NCBI RefSeq assembly: GCF_025154055.1
Contig: NZ_JAOALK010000017.1
Location: 1-54,098, forward strand
Source: Aquibacillus koreensis
Lineage (GTDB): Bacteria > Bacillota > Bacilli > Bacillales > Amphibacillaceae
Reading direction: 5' to 3'
Length of the DNA stretch: 54,098 nt
Shown: piece after piece, positions 29,343 to 39,070 of the stretch
Layout of the letters: each line of letters opens with the position of its first letter
How positions within the stretch are numbered: position 1 is the first letter of the stretch
Program-made: the position numbers and the translations under genes
The notes under the pieces: generated by a model
Databases searched by the model: none
Told to the model about the DNA's origin: nothing
Seen by the model: the letters and a program-made list of their open reading frames with translations, nothing else

Positions 29343-30209
29343 ATGAAAAAGATAGGATTTATGCTAATGATAGCACTAGTATTATTGTTAGCTGCATGTA
29401 CAGAAGAAAATACAGAAACAGACACAGAAAAGGAAACGGTGACACCGGTCGAAGTAGACCAGGTCACAAAAGATAATTTAGTCATTGAAAAAAGCTTTTA
29501 TGGCAGAACGGCACCGAATGCAACAACACCAATTATCCCGAGTTCACCAGGGGAAATTGAGTCGGTAGAAGTAAGTAAAGGTGATCAAATAGAAGAAGAA
29601 GATGTGATCGCGACAATGACAAGTGCACAATATGGCACTGTCGATATCGAAGCACCTGCTGATGGCGAGATTGTTTCACTAGACATCGAGGAAGGATCCA
29701 TGGTTTCTAACCAAAATCCGATTGCTACGATTGTAGACCTTGATACCGTAAACATACAAGTGAACGTTCCGGTAAATTACTTAACGCTATTTCAAGACAA
29801 TGAAGAAGCAACAGCAATTTTTTCTAGTATTGACCTTGAAGCAACAGCGGACATTGACTACCTATCATCTGTAGCAAATGACACGGGTTTATATACGATT
29901 GAACTTTCATTATCAAATGAAGATAAAAAAATCAAGCCTGGCATGGTTGCAAAGATTACTGTCCCTGAAAAAGTTATAAGTGACGCGTTAATTATCCCAA
30001 CTACGGCATTAGTCGAAGAAGCGGATGAGTCATTTGTCTATGTAGTCAGCGATGATGTAGTAGAAAAACGACTAGTAACAGTCCTTGAAGCGCAAACAGA
30101 TTTTACTGCGATTGAAGGAGAATTAGCTGAAGGAGATACTGTCGTAACAAGTGGACAGCTAACGCTTTCTGATGGTAATCAAGTGACAATCATGAAGGAG
30201 GAAGAGTAA
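29343..30209 (+). CDS. RND efflux adaptor lipoprotein (membrane fusion type)
   Basis: A 288-residue lipoprotein: signal MKKIGFMLMIALVLLLAAC with Cys19, then a biotinyl-lipoyl-like part (EIESVEVSKGDQIEEEDVIATM ... ADGEIVSLDIEEGSMV is split between two half motifs) and a beta-barrel domain with IKPGMVAKI, the usual adaptor motif. It lacks the long coiled-coil hairpin that contacts outer-membrane channels, as expected in a Gram-positive cell. It lies 17 bases behind the TetR gene and 3 before the RND gene, so it is co-expressed. Substrates unknown. Confidence 0.85.
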   Translation: MKKIGFMLMIALVLLLAACTEENTETDTEKETVTPVEVDQVTKDNLVIEKSFYGRTAPNATTPIIPSSPGEIESVEVSKGDQIEEEDVIATMTSAQYGTVDIEAPADGEIVSLDIEEGSMVSNQNPIATIVDLDTVNIQVNVPVNYLTLFQDNEEATAIFSSIDLEATADIDYLSSVANDTGLYTIELSLSNEDKKIKPGMVAKITVPEKVISDALIIPTTALVEEADESFVYVVSDDVVEKRLVTVLEAQTDFTAIEGELAEGDTVVTSGQLTLSDGNQVTIMKEEE

Positions 30210-30212
30210 TCC

Positions 30213-33200
30213 ATGAAGTTAGTAAATACTTCCGTCAAGCGCCCAGTTGGCGTGATCATGGTTGTCTTAGCGATTATCGCACTCGGTATTATATCGGTAA
30301 GAAACTTAGCAATAGACCTTTTTCCAGAAATAGATTTACCAATTGCAGTAGTGGCTACAAGTTATCCAGATGCTGCACCGCAAGAAGTAGAAAAACAAGT
30401 TAGTGTACCAATTGAGTCAGCGCTTAGCTCGATTGAGGGTGTTAATACGATTCAATCCCAGTCTCAATCGGGAGCATCACTCGTGATTTTAATGTTCGAT
30501 ACGGGAGTAAATCTCGATAACGCATTACTCGAAGTTCGGGAAAGCGTTGACCAAGTAAAAGGAATGCTTCCGGAAACGGCAAATGACCCAAGCGTACTTC
30601 GTTTTAACCCTAACCAAATGCCAATCATGTGGGTGGGCCTAACAGGTGATGACGTCGTTAAGTTACAAGACGTTGCCGAAGAACAAGTGGTCCCTTACTT
30701 TGAACGTCAAGGTGGAGTGGCATCAGTAACCGTTGAGGGTGGAAAAGAGCGAGTAATCGAGTTAGAACTTGATCGCTCAAAACTTGCACAATACGGTTTA
30801 GATTCAAATACCGTCATGCAATCCTTAAATGGTGCAAACCGCTCTGCATCCGCAGGTACGGTATCCAAAGGGGATAAAGACTTACAAATCAGAATCAATG
30901 GGGATTATCAATCGGTTGACGATATTCGTAACACGATTATCCAGACCCCGCAAGGAGCTACTGTCCATGTCGAGGATATAGCCGCTGTGAATGATGTATT
31001 CCGAGAATCTGGTACATCCTTAGTAAACAATAAAGAATCGGTTGTACTTTCTGTTATGAAGCAATCAGATGGAAATACAGTAGAAGTATCGGAAAATATC
31101 TTAGCAGCAATCGAGGACCTAAATGGCGATCTTCCGTCCGATGTTGAGCTAGATGTTGTGGTAGATACCTCTACATTTATTAAATCGTCGATATCATCGG
31201 TGATTCAAAACATGGTCTTAGGTGGTGTGTTTGCCCTCCTTATCTTGTTACTTTTCTTGAAAAGTATCCGGGCTACAATTGTCGTTGGATTATCGATTCC
31301 GATCGCAATTGTCGCAACCTTTACACTCATGTATTTTACAGGTGAAACGGTCAACGTATTAACGATGGGTGGACTAGCGCTTGGTCTCGGTATGATGGTC
31401 GATAGTTCAATCGTTATTTTGGAAAATATCGTATCGTATCGACAACGAGGGTATAGTATGATCGAATCAGCGAAAAAAGGTGCATCAGAACTTGCGCCAG
31501 CAGTAATCGCATCGACAACAACTACCTTAGTTGTATTTTTACCAATCGTATTCGTAGAGGGAATAGCGTCAGAGATCTTTACACCACTTGCTTTAACGGT
31601 ATCTTTTGCCTTAATTGCATCGTTAGTGGCTTCAATTACGCTCATTCCGATGTTGTCATCGAAGTTGCTTTCAAAAGCAATGTCAGATCACGGACGAAGA
31701 TATTGGTTTGATCAAGTATTAAATAAGTTTAACGGCGGCTATGAACGCGTTCTGCGCAAGTCGTTGAAATTCAGAAAAACAACGATCCTAGTAACGATCC
31801 TTGCGATTGGAGGAAGCTTAGCTTTAGCTCCTTTCATTGGAACAGAATACATTCCACAAGGCGATCAAGGTCAAATAAATATTTCCGTTGAAACGGCAAC
31901 AGGAACAACAAAAGAGAAAACGGAAGAAGTTGCTACAGAAGTAAATGAAAGACTAGAGGCATTTAATGACGTCATTGATGTGAACTATATGTCGATCAGT
32001 GGTGGCGATGCTGCAGCGGGCATAATGGGCGGAGGTAGTTCGAACACCGCATCTTACACGCTACAGCTGGTGCCACAAGAAGAACGTGATCAAACGACCG
32101 ATCAAGTGATGCAGGAAATTAATACAGCGCTAGAAGGTGTTGTAGGTGCTGAAATATCGGTAAGCTCTATGGGTGGTGGATTAGGTGGCGGAAATCCAAT
32201 CCAAATCCAAATCAATGGTCCGGAGCACGATGTCTTGCGTGAACTAGCTGATCAAGTGATCTATACCATTTCAGAAGTGGACGGTGTTTATAATCCAACC
32301 ACATCCATTTCTGACACAACGCCACAACTGAACGTGTTAGTAGATCGTGAAATGGCGGCACAATACGGCTTGAGCTACCAGCAAGTCATGAGTCAAATCC
32401 AAATGGGCTTCACAGGCCAAACGATCATGCAATATCGTGAAGATGGCGATGATATGAATGTAGCGCTCATGTATCCAGAAGAAGAGCGTAGTACGATTAG
32501 TGATTTAGAAAATATGTCGATCCAAACACCAACAGGATCCGCGGTTCCACTTGCAACGATTGCTGACTTTGAACAAATGCAAAGTCCTGCAAGTCTATCG
32601 CGTAATAACCAACAACGCCAAGTCAACGTTAACTCCGATATCGTGGACAGAGATCTTGGTAGTGTAAGTGCGGATGTGGAAGCGGCATTAGATAATATGG
32701 CATTCCCAGATGAATACACCTATAGTGTGGGTGGCGAAGCACAAGACATGGCAGAAGCGTTTACTGATTTAGCGCTTGCGCTAATGTTATCGATTTTCCT
32801 CGTGTACGCGGTAATGGCAGTCCAGTTTGAGAACTTCTTGTTCCCACTGGTTATCATGTTCTCAATGCCAGCTACGGTTGTCGGTGTACTAGGTGGACTA
32901 TTTATTACAGGAACGCCGTTAAGTATCACTGCCTTCATTGGGGTCATCATGCTCGCCGGTATCGTCGTAAACAACGCGATCGTGTTAGTGGATTACATTA
33001 ACATCGTCAGAAACAGAGGCTTCGATCGATTTGAAGCGATCTTAGAAGCGGGTGTAAGCAGAATGCGTCCAATCCTTATGACCACCCTAACAACCATTCT
33101 AGGGATGCTACCATTAGCACTAGGTTGGGGTGAAGGAGCAGAAACACAACAACCACTTGCGATTACCGTTATCTTTGGTTTAGCAGTGTCTAGTGTGTTT

Positions 33201-33302
33201 ACGCTATTGTTAATCCCGGTTGTTTACACGTTATTTGATGATCTGTCTGAGAAAGTGAAAGGTTTAGCGACTAGGAAAAAAGGTAAGACAGAAGAAGTAT
33301 AA
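30213..33302 (+). CDS. swrC: RND family efflux transporter, SwrC-like
   Basis: Proton-driven pump of 1029 residues with the usual twelve membrane helices and two large outer loops. The proton-relay helix 4 carries GMMVDSSIVILEN with Asp397. N-terminal KRPVGVIMVVLAIIALG and SYPDAAPQEVEKQV are typical of the HAE1/AcrB superfamily. In B. subtilis SwrC (YerP) confers surfactin resistance and is needed for swarming; that role here is inferred. The gene overlaps the regulatory unit of a TetR protein and an adaptor. A strong terminator follows. Confidence 0.88.
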   Translation: MKLVNTSVKRPVGVIMVVLAIIALGIISVRNLAIDLFPEIDLPIAVVATSYPDAAPQEVEKQVSVPIESALSSIEGVNTIQSQSQSGASLVILMFDTGVNLDNALLEVRESVDQVKGMLPETANDPSVLRFNPNQMPIMWVGLTGDDVVKLQDVAEEQVVPYFERQGGVASVTVEGGKERVIELELDRSKLAQYGLDSNTVMQSLNGANRSASAGTVSKGDKDLQIRINGDYQSVDDIRNTIIQTPQGATVHVEDIAAVNDVFRESGTSLVNNKESVVLSVMKQSDGNTVEVSENILAAIEDLNGDLPSDVELDVVVDTSTFIKSSISSVIQNMVLGGVFALLILLLFLKSIRATIVVGLSIPIAIVATFTLMYFTGETVNVLTMGGLALGLGMMVDSSIVILENIVSYRQRGYSMIESAKKGASELAPAVIASTTTTLVVFLPIVFVEGIASEIFTPLALTVSFALIASLVASITLIPMLSSKLLSKAMSDHGRRYWFDQVLNKFNGGYERVLRKSLKFRKTTILVTILAIGGSLALAPFIGTEYIPQGDQGQINISVETATGTTKEKTEEVATEVNERLEAFNDVIDVNYMSISGGDAAAGIMGGGSSNTASYTLQLVPQEERDQTTDQVMQEINTALEGVVGAEISVSSMGGGLGGGNPIQIQINGPEHDVLRELADQVIYTISEVDGVYNPTTSISDTTPQLNVLVDREMAAQYGLSYQQVMSQIQMGFTGQTIMQYREDGDDMNVALMYPEEERSTISDLENMSIQTPTGSAVPLATIADFEQMQSPASLSRNNQQRQVNVNSDIVDRDLGSVSADVEAALDNMAFPDEYTYSVGGEAQDMAEAFTDLALALMLSIFLVYAVMAVQFENFLFPLVIMFSMPATVVGVLGGLFITGTPLSITAFIGVIMLAGIVVNNAIVLVDYINIVRNRGFDRFEAILEAGVSRMRPILMTTLTTILGMLPLALGWGEGAETQQPLAITVIFGLAVSSVFTLLLIPVVYTLFDDLSEKVKGLATRKKGKTEEV

Positions 33303-33316
33303 CGGACAAAAAGAGG

Positions 33317-33354
33317 AAGCACTTCTCCGAATATATTGGGGAAGTGCTTTTTTA
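33317..33354 (+). terminator. Terminator of the efflux operon
   Basis: AAGCACTTC-TCC pairs with GGG-GAAGTGCTT, followed by six T. Confidence 0.9.
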
Positions 33355-33404
33355 CAATAGGTTCTATTTTAACATGCCAAGCTACATTGCGAACTGCAGG
33401 CATG

Positions 33405-33500
33405 TGTGGTCGGGCGCATAAAGACAGAGCTCAGGCGCATAAAGTGCATAAATCCAAAGTCGGGCGCGAATATCCGGAGAATGGGCGCATATATGGCAAA
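33405..33500. repeat. Degenerate GGGCGCATA repeat
   Basis: GGGCGCATA or close forms occur with the GGG at 33412, 33433 (AGG), 33462 and 33483, spaced 21, 29 and 21 bases. It lies behind the efflux terminator and is much GC-richer than its surroundings. An open frame through it (33336-33569) has no protein-like features. Confidence 0.55.
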
Positions 33501-33736
33501 ACGGACGACATAAATCCCATGCGCACGCACAAAACACCCACAAATCCTACCCAAAAAGCCATACAATAGCGAAAAGTTTCAAACTTTAATGTCTACCAAA
33601 TCTATATTGGGCTAATAATGGTAAAGGAAAACCAATGAACCCAAAGACAATCCTTATAGTTGGTATTATTTTATAATAATAATTCGAATGGAATTGTTAA
33701 TAGTAAAGATAAGAAGAAAAAAGTAGGGATAATAGT
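33501..33736 (+). other. Gap before the first TagO-like gene
   Basis: 236 bases without a gene. A TATAAT at 33672-33677 could be a -10, but no matching -35 is present. Confidence 0.3.
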
Positions 33737-34804
33737 ATGTTTTATATACATTTAATAATTGCATTTCTTATAGCCTTAATAGCTACGTATCTTCTAACGT
33801 ATCCAGTCAAAAAATTAGCGATAAAAATTGGGGCTGTCGACTATCCGAATGCACGTAAAATTCATAAGTTCAGTACACCGAGGCTTGGTGGACTTGCGAT
33901 GTTCATGGGTGTCGTACTTGGATTACTTTATTTGCAACCGTACCACCCGCAATTTTTTATGATTTCTATTGGCGTTTGTATTATCATTTTGACTGGTATT
34001 CTCGATGATAAATATCAACTGAGACCGGTAGTGAAGCTAGGCGGTCAATTGCTTGCAACGGCTATCGTGATGTCATCAGGTCTTATTATCGAACGAATCA
34101 CGATACCTTTTTTTGGACTAGTTGAACTAAATAATTTCAGTATTATCGTTACCGTGCTTTGGATCGTAGGAGTGACGAATGCGATTAACCTGATTGATGG
34201 TCTAGATGGACTTGCCTCTGGTGTATCGACGATTGCGTTGATTAGTATTTTGATTATGGCACTAATGGATGTTAGTTTCATCGTCATCTATTTATGTGTT
34301 GTTTTAATTGGAAGTAATCTCGGCTTTTTAATGCATAATTTTCATCCGGCATCCATATACATGGGTGATACAGGATCAATGTTCTTAGGTTTTACGATCG
34401 CCATTATATCGTTATTGGGATTATTTAAAAACGTGACGTTGTTTAGCTTTATTATTCCAATCATTGTTTTAGCAGTACCGATATTCGATACCATTTTTGC
34501 AATTGTACGAAGATCGATCAATGGTGAAAATATCATGATGCCAGATAAAAAACACTTACATTATCAACTATTACATGCAGGATTTAGCCACAGGAAAACA
34601 GTGTTCATTATCTATTTGTTTAGTGCCATTTTCGGTGCTTTAGGTGTTATTTTCTCTCATGCGTCCTTAGGTCTGTCCTTAATTATATCTGTCGTATTTC
34701 TGGCATTGCTCCAGTTAATCGCCGAGATTGTTGGACTTATTAGCAGAAAGCCACTTATAAATACCTTTCTTAAGCTAATGAAAAAGGAACGACAAGCAAG
34801 TTAA
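33737..34804 (+). CDS. tagO: Undecaprenyl-phosphate GlcNAc-1-phosphate transferase (paralogue 1)
   Basis: Starts wall teichoic acid or other surface glycan synthesis by moving GlcNAc-1-P from UDP-GlcNAc to undecaprenyl phosphate. 355 residues with about ten to eleven membrane helices. Family motifs: Asp90-Asp91 in GILDDKY, NLIDGLDGLASGV, YMGDTGSMFLG and HLHYQLLHAGFSHRKTV. It is about as similar to a second copy at 50707 as two family members usually are. B. subtilis has one TagO; which of the two here serves teichoic acid is unknown. It opens the surface glycan region. Confidence 0.9.
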   Translation: MFYIHLIIAFLIALIATYLLTYPVKKLAIKIGAVDYPNARKIHKFSTPRLGGLAMFMGVVLGLLYLQPYHPQFFMISIGVCIIILTGILDDKYQLRPVVKLGGQLLATAIVMSSGLIIERITIPFFGLVELNNFSIIVTVLWIVGVTNAINLIDGLDGLASGVSTIALISILIMALMDVSFIVIYLCVVLIGSNLGFLMHNFHPASIYMGDTGSMFLGFTIAIISLLGLFKNVTLFSFIIPIIVLAVPIFDTIFAIVRRSINGENIMMPDKKHLHYQLLHAGFSHRKTVFIIYLFSAIFGALGVIFSHASLGLSLIISVVFLALLQLIAEIVGLISRKPLINTFLKLMKKERQAS

Positions 34805-34867
34805 ATGAAAAATAACATAAATGTAAAACAAGATTTACAAAACCATATTTATTTACAAAAAAATTAA

Positions 34868-34914
34868 AGAAGGGGGGATTTTTACATCGGAATATGTAGA
34901 AAATCCTCCTTTTT
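34868..34914 (+). terminator. Terminator after first TagO-like gene
   Basis: AAGGGGGGATTTT..ACA pairs with TGT..AAAATCCTCCTT, followed by T residues. Long and stable. Confidence 0.9.
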
Positions 34915-35095
34915 TAGTTCGTTAATATTATTGTAATGTAAAGTTTGTAAAGGGCGTCAATGGACTGAAACGACGGGATATAGATCAATTAATTGCTACA
35001 TGTTAAGCTACATTTGAATGAACGGGATAATCAATGAATACAATGAACTAAATGGCGATCTTGCATTTCTTACAAAGTTGGAGAGGAGTAATGTA

Positions 35096-35977
35096 ATGAA
35101 AGTAAGAAAGGCGATTATTCCTGCTGCAGGACTTGGTACAAGGTTTTTGCCGGCAACGAAAGCTCAACCAAAAGAAATGTTGCCGATTGTTGATAAACCA
35201 ACGATTCAATACATTGTAGAAGAGGCTGTTGCATCTGGAATTGAAGATATCATCATTGTATCAGGCCGTGGCAAACGAGCAATCGAAGATCATTTTGACA
35301 TCTCCTATGAATTAGAAGAAAAGCTTGCTGAAAAAGGAAAAACAGAAATGTTAAAAATGGTTCAATCGATACCTAATTTAGCTAATATACATTACATAAG
35401 ACAGAAAGAACCAAAAGGCTTAGGTCATGCCATCCATTGTGCTAGTTCCTTTGTTGGTAATGAACCATTTGCAGTGTTGCTTGGAGATGATATTGTTCAA
35501 TCGGAAGTACCATGCTTAAAGCAACTACTCGATGTTTATAATGAGCACCAGAGGTCAGTAGTTGGTGTCCAAGAGGTACCGTTGGAATTAATATCAAAAT
35601 ATGGGGTCATTGAACCTGTCGCTAGGATCAATGAAACACATAAACACTTTGAAATTAAATCACTTGTTGAAAAGCCAAGTTCGGAAAGAGCGCCATCCAA
35701 CCGAGCAATTATGGGGCGGTATATATTAACACCAATGATCTTCCCGATATTAGCATCACTACCACCAGGGGCTGGAAATGAAATTCAACTGACCGATGCG
35801 ATTAACGAGCTAAATAAAATTGAGAAAGTGTTTGCCTATGAATTTACAGGTAAACGATATGACATTGGTAACAAATTAGGGTTTATAAAAGCAACGATTG
35901 ACTTTGCGTTAGAACGTGAGGATTTACGTGTGGATATACAAAAATTTTTGGATGAAAAAATAGTAAAACAAAAATAA
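35096..35977 (+). CDS. gtaB: UTP-glucose-1-phosphate uridylyltransferase
   Basis: Makes UDP-glucose from glucose-1-phosphate and UTP. 293 residues (292 in B. subtilis GtaB). The nucleotide-binding N-terminus reads [20 protein letters not shown], followed by [20 protein letters not shown] and [11 protein letters not shown] are further family blocks. The ATG at 35096 follows GGAGAGGAG; 26 open codons upstream are not conserved. ugd follows after 13 bases, so UDP-glucose is made and oxidised from one transcript. Confidence 0.94.
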   Translation: MKVRKAIIPAAGLGTRFLPATKAQPKEMLPIVDKPTIQYIVEEAVASGIEDIIIVSGRGKRAIEDHFDISYELEEKLAEKGKTEMLKMVQSIPNLANIHYIRQKEPKGLGHAIHCASSFVGNEPFAVLLGDDIVQSEVPCLKQLLDVYNEHQRSVVGVQEVPLELISKYGVIEPVARINETHKHFEIKSLVEKPSSERAPSNRAIMGRYILTPMIFPILASLPPGAGNEIQLTDAINELNKIEKVFAYEFTGKRYDIGNKLGFIKATIDFALEREDLRVDIQKFLDEKIVKQK

Positions 35978-35990
35978 GGCGGGAAGTTCA

Positions 35991-37322
35991 ATGAATATAT
36001 CGGTAATTGGAACGGGTTATGTTGGACTCGTAACAGGTGTTTGTTTAGCTGAGATTGGACATCAAGTCACTTGCATCGATATCAATGAAGAGAAAGTCGC
36101 TTTACTAAGGCAGGGAATCCCTCCGATTTATGAAGATGGACTCGAGGAGTTACTTCATCGGAACAATACGAATGGTCGACTCCACTTTACTATTAGCTAC
36201 GAAGAGGCCCTTCAAAACAGCCAAATCGTTTATATTACCGTAGGTTCACCACCTAAACAAGATGGTTCTGCAGACCTTCGTTTTGTAGATGCTGTTTGTA
36301 GGAGTTTAGCTCAACATCTAAGACAAGATACGATTATTGTAACAAAAAGTACAGTTCCAGTAGGGACAAATGAACATATCAAACAAACCATTGTAAACAA
36401 TTTAATAGAGAATGTAACGATTGATGTTGTCTCTAATCCTGAATTTTTACGCCAAGGAAATGCAATCTATGATACGTTCAACGGGGAAAGAATCGTGATT
36501 GGCGCAGACAACCCAGGAGCATTGGACATCATCGAACGCATTAACCAACCGTTTGATATACCAATTGTAAGAACGGACCTCAGAAGTGCGGAAATGATTA
36601 AATATGCATCCAATGCATTTTTGGCCACTAAGATCAGTTTTATCAATGAGATGGCAAACCTCTCTGAGAAGGTCGGCGCAAATATTGATGACGTTTCCTA
36701 TGCGATGGGGCTAGATAAGCGGATTGGCAAAGATTTTTTACAAGCTGGTATTGGCTATGGCGGTTCATGTTTTCCAAAAGATACGCATGCGTTACTTTCG
36801 ATCGGTAGAAAATCGAATTACTATATGCCAATTATCGAAAGTGTTATCCACGTCAATCAAAACCAAAGTAAGTATTTTGTAGAGAAAATGATACAAAGAT
36901 TAGGCGATGTAACTGGTAAAACCATTGCTTTACTTGGTTTAGCGTTTAAACCAAATACAGACGATATGAGAGGCGCACCTTCCATTACCGTTGTGAAAGA
37001 GTTATTGAAGAAAGGGGCAAATATAAAGGCATTTGACCCGATTGCTTCTGAAAATGCGAAAAAAGTATTACCAGCCCAAATTGATTTAACAGCCTCTATT
37101 CAAGAGGCGATTTCAGGTGCGGATTGTGCGGTCATTCTTACGGACTGGAAGGAAATAAAAGAATATAAGGTACGAGATTATAAGAAACATTTAAGTAATC
37201 CCATTATTTTTGATGGTAGAAATTGTTTTACACGTGAAGAAATGCAAGAACACAACATCGAATACCATTCAGTAGGCCGTCAAGTTGTAAATGGAAAAGA
37301 CGTGACACACCATCTCCTCTAA
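35991..37322 (+). CDS. ugd: UDP-glucose 6-dehydrogenase
   Basis: Oxidises UDP-glucose to UDP-glucuronate with two NAD. 443 residues. NAD-binding GTGYVG at residues 7-12, catalytic Cys260 in GYGGSCFPKDT, and the C-terminal binding block LGLAFKPNTDDMRGAPS. It is like TuaD of B. subtilis, which supplies glucuronate for teichuronic acid; the partners here (flippase, ligase-type polymerase, galE) fit a teichuronic-acid or capsule-like product. A terminator overlaps its stop codon. Confidence 0.94.
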   Translation: MNISVIGTGYVGLVTGVCLAEIGHQVTCIDINEEKVALLRQGIPPIYEDGLEELLHRNNTNGRLHFTISYEEALQNSQIVYITVGSPPKQDGSADLRFVDAVCRSLAQHLRQDTIIVTKSTVPVGTNEHIKQTIVNNLIENVTIDVVSNPEFLRQGNAIYDTFNGERIVIGADNPGALDIIERINQPFDIPIVRTDLRSAEMIKYASNAFLATKISFINEMANLSEKVGANIDDVSYAMGLDKRIGKDFLQAGIGYGGSCFPKDTHALLSIGRKSNYYMPIIESVIHVNQNQSKYFVEKMIQRLGDVTGKTIALLGLAFKPNTDDMRGAPSITVVKELLKKGANIKAFDPIASENAKKVLPAQIDLTASIQEAISGADCAVILTDWKEIKEYKVRDYKKHLSNPIIFDGRNCFTREEMQEHNIEYHSVGRQVVNGKDVTHHLL

Positions 37323-37340
37323 ACAGGAGATGGTTTTCTA
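37310..37340 (+). terminator. Terminator overlapping ugd stop
   Basis: CCATCTCCT, loop CTAAAC, AGGAGATGG, then TTTTCT. It includes the TAA of ugd. Confidence 0.82.
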
Positions 37341-37371
37341 CTGTCTATAAACCTGCAATTATGTGTAAAAT

Positions 37372-37434
37372 GGAAACATGGGGACGGTTCTTCTGTTTCC
37401 AAAATGGAAACACGAGAACCGTCCCCATGTTTCC
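37372..37434. repeat. REP-like palindrome with GGGGACGGTTCT
   Basis: GGAAACATGGGGACGGTTCT (37372-37391) is repeated inverted at 37415-37434, and an inner GTTTCC/GGAAAC pair closes the hairpin. A third degenerate half (GAACTGTCCCTATGTT) follows. The GGGGACGGTTCT word recurs in many Firmicutes repeats, some of them mobilised by Y1 (REP-associated) transposases; no transposase is nearby. Confidence 0.7.
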
Positions 37435-37480
37435 AAGAACTGTCCCTATGTTCTCAATCTGACAAAGTTAGGTGATACAT

Positions 37481-38899
37481 ATGTCCTTTTTTAAAAATTC
37501 ATTATGGTCTTTTGCTAGTACGGCGGGCATCCAGTTTATTGGCGTGATTACTAACATTGTGCTCGCTAGACTGTTATATCCTGAGATCTTTGGTGTCCTG
37601 GGTATGGCGATGGTGTTTGCTGGAGCAGTAGTTATTGCGCAAGAAGCAGGTATCAGCTCTTATATTATCTATAAATCTCCGTTAACGAAAATATTGATTA
37701 GTACAAGCTTTTGGTTGAATGTGAGTTTTGCAGTGGTCCTATTTGCAATCTTGTTCGCATCAGCCGGTGTAATTGGCAGCTTCTATCAAGAAACGCAAGT
37801 AATTACAGTCATCCGATATATTGCTATCGGGTCACTTCTTGGTGGATTTTTTATCACAGCTCGCGCATTGTATATGCGTGAGAAGAACTTTAAGAAAATT
37901 GCAGTGATTGACCTGTCGTGTGAGATTGTAGCAAGTGTGTCGGCAGTTATTTTAGCGTTAACTGGTTATCACTTACTAGCAATATCCGCAAGATATGTGA
38001 TCCGTCCAACGTTACAATCGGTTGTTTACTTAGTACTAAGAGGCAAGGATGTCATTGGGAAATTTGATTGGAACGCGATGAAAGAAATCGTTCCTTATAG
38101 TGGAAATGTGTTGGGCAGTCAATCGATTGCCTACATCAATAATAATATTGATTATCTTTTTGTAGGTAGAGTATTTGGTAGCTATACATTAGGGCTTTAT
38201 ACATTAGCCTGGCAATGGGGTTCACTTGTTAGGTTTTACATAGCGGGGGCAATTGGAAAGGTTGCTTTTGCAGAATTATCGAGTCTTAATAACGATTTAA
38301 CCGTCCTAAAAGAAAAATATTTAGATATTACACAGCGATTGGCATTTATCGCACTCCCGATATGCTTCGGGATCTCAGCGGTAGCGGATCCGTTTATCCT
38401 ACTATTTTACGGTTCGGAATGGGTCAAGTCGGGATTACTATTAAAAATATTAGTCCTGTCTGGAGGGATATCTGCGATTGGATCAGTTGGTGGCCAAATT
38501 TTTCGTGCGATCGGCCGGCCGAAAATAGAGCTACTGGTCAGTACGATCACCTTGGTATTTGCGGTCGTATTATTTTATATAGCGACACGTTTTTCGATCA
38601 TCTATGTTGCTTTTGCAGAAGTGATAAAAATTGTCATTCTTGAGATAACAAAATTCATATGTATAAGGAAAAACATCCAAGTGAAATGGATCGAGTTAGC
38701 GCTTGTCTTATATAAAAGCCTACTCGCTTCCTTAGTCATGTATGGTGTTGTGAAGATGGCACAGTTACTCGTTGATCACGTCTACATTACATTTGGTGTG
38801 TCTATTTTGATTGGACTGATCACCTATGGTCTCGTATCGTACGCCATTAATAAACAAATGTTCTTATGGGCATTTTCCAAAGTAAGGAAACGAAAGTAA
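37481..38899 (+). CDS. Polysaccharide flippase, Wzx/MATE-like
   Basis: A 472-residue integral membrane protein with about twelve to fourteen helices, of the oligosaccharide flippase (PF13440-type) family. It probably turns the lipid-linked repeat unit to the outer face. Start block MSFFKNSLWSFASTAGIQFIG and ARLLYPEIFGVLGMA are typical. The ATG at 37481 has AGGTGA 5 bases upstream; a GTG at 37472 overlaps that site. It follows the sugar-nucleotide genes, so it is likely dedicated to the glycan made by this region; which polymer is unknown. Confidence 0.88.
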   Translation: MSFFKNSLWSFASTAGIQFIGVITNIVLARLLYPEIFGVLGMAMVFAGAVVIAQEAGISSYIIYKSPLTKILISTSFWLNVSFAVVLFAILFASAGVIGSFYQETQVITVIRYIAIGSLLGGFFITARALYMREKNFKKIAVIDLSCEIVASVSAVILALTGYHLLAISARYVIRPTLQSVVYLVLRGKDVIGKFDWNAMKEIVPYSGNVLGSQSIAYINNNIDYLFVGRVFGSYTLGLYTLAWQWGSLVRFYIAGAIGKVAFAELSSLNNDLTVLKEKYLDITQRLAFIALPICFGISAVADPFILLFYGSEWVKSGLLLKILVLSGGISAIGSVGGQIFRAIGRPKIELLVSTITLVFAVVLFYIATRFSIIYVAFAEVIKIVILEITKFICIRKNIQVKWIELALVLYKSLLASLVMYGVVKMAQLLVDHVYITFGVSILIGLITYGLVSYAINKQMFLWAFSKVRKRK

Positions 38900-38979
38900 G
38901 ATGTTTTTTTAGTAAGCAATCAATCATGCCACCAAACTAGAAAACTATAAAAATTACCTAAATTTACTTGCAGATTAAT

Positions 38980-39048
38980 AGACGCCTCCATGATACGATT
39001 ACATCGTTGTCTCTTTGACAAGAAAGATGTAATTTGAGGGAGGCGTCT
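38980..39048 (+). promoter_or_regulatory. Long nested hairpin covering the ribosome binding site
   Basis: AGACGCCTCC (38980-38989) pairs perfectly with GGAGGCGTCT (39039-39048). Inside, ATTACATC (38998) pairs with GATGTAAT (39026) and TTGTC (39007) with GACAA (39017). The 3' arm includes the GGAGG of the Shine-Dalgarno of the PA14 autolysin gene, so in mRNA it would hide the ribosome binding site. Alternatively the arms are an operator at DNA level. Confidence 0.75.
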
Positions 39049-39070
39049 GAAAATAAATAAGAACAAACAA

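Noticed and set aside
33336-33569. Small protein in the GGGCGCATA region
   Set aside because: No ribosome binding site, low-complexity Lys/His-rich translation and repeats in the DNA.
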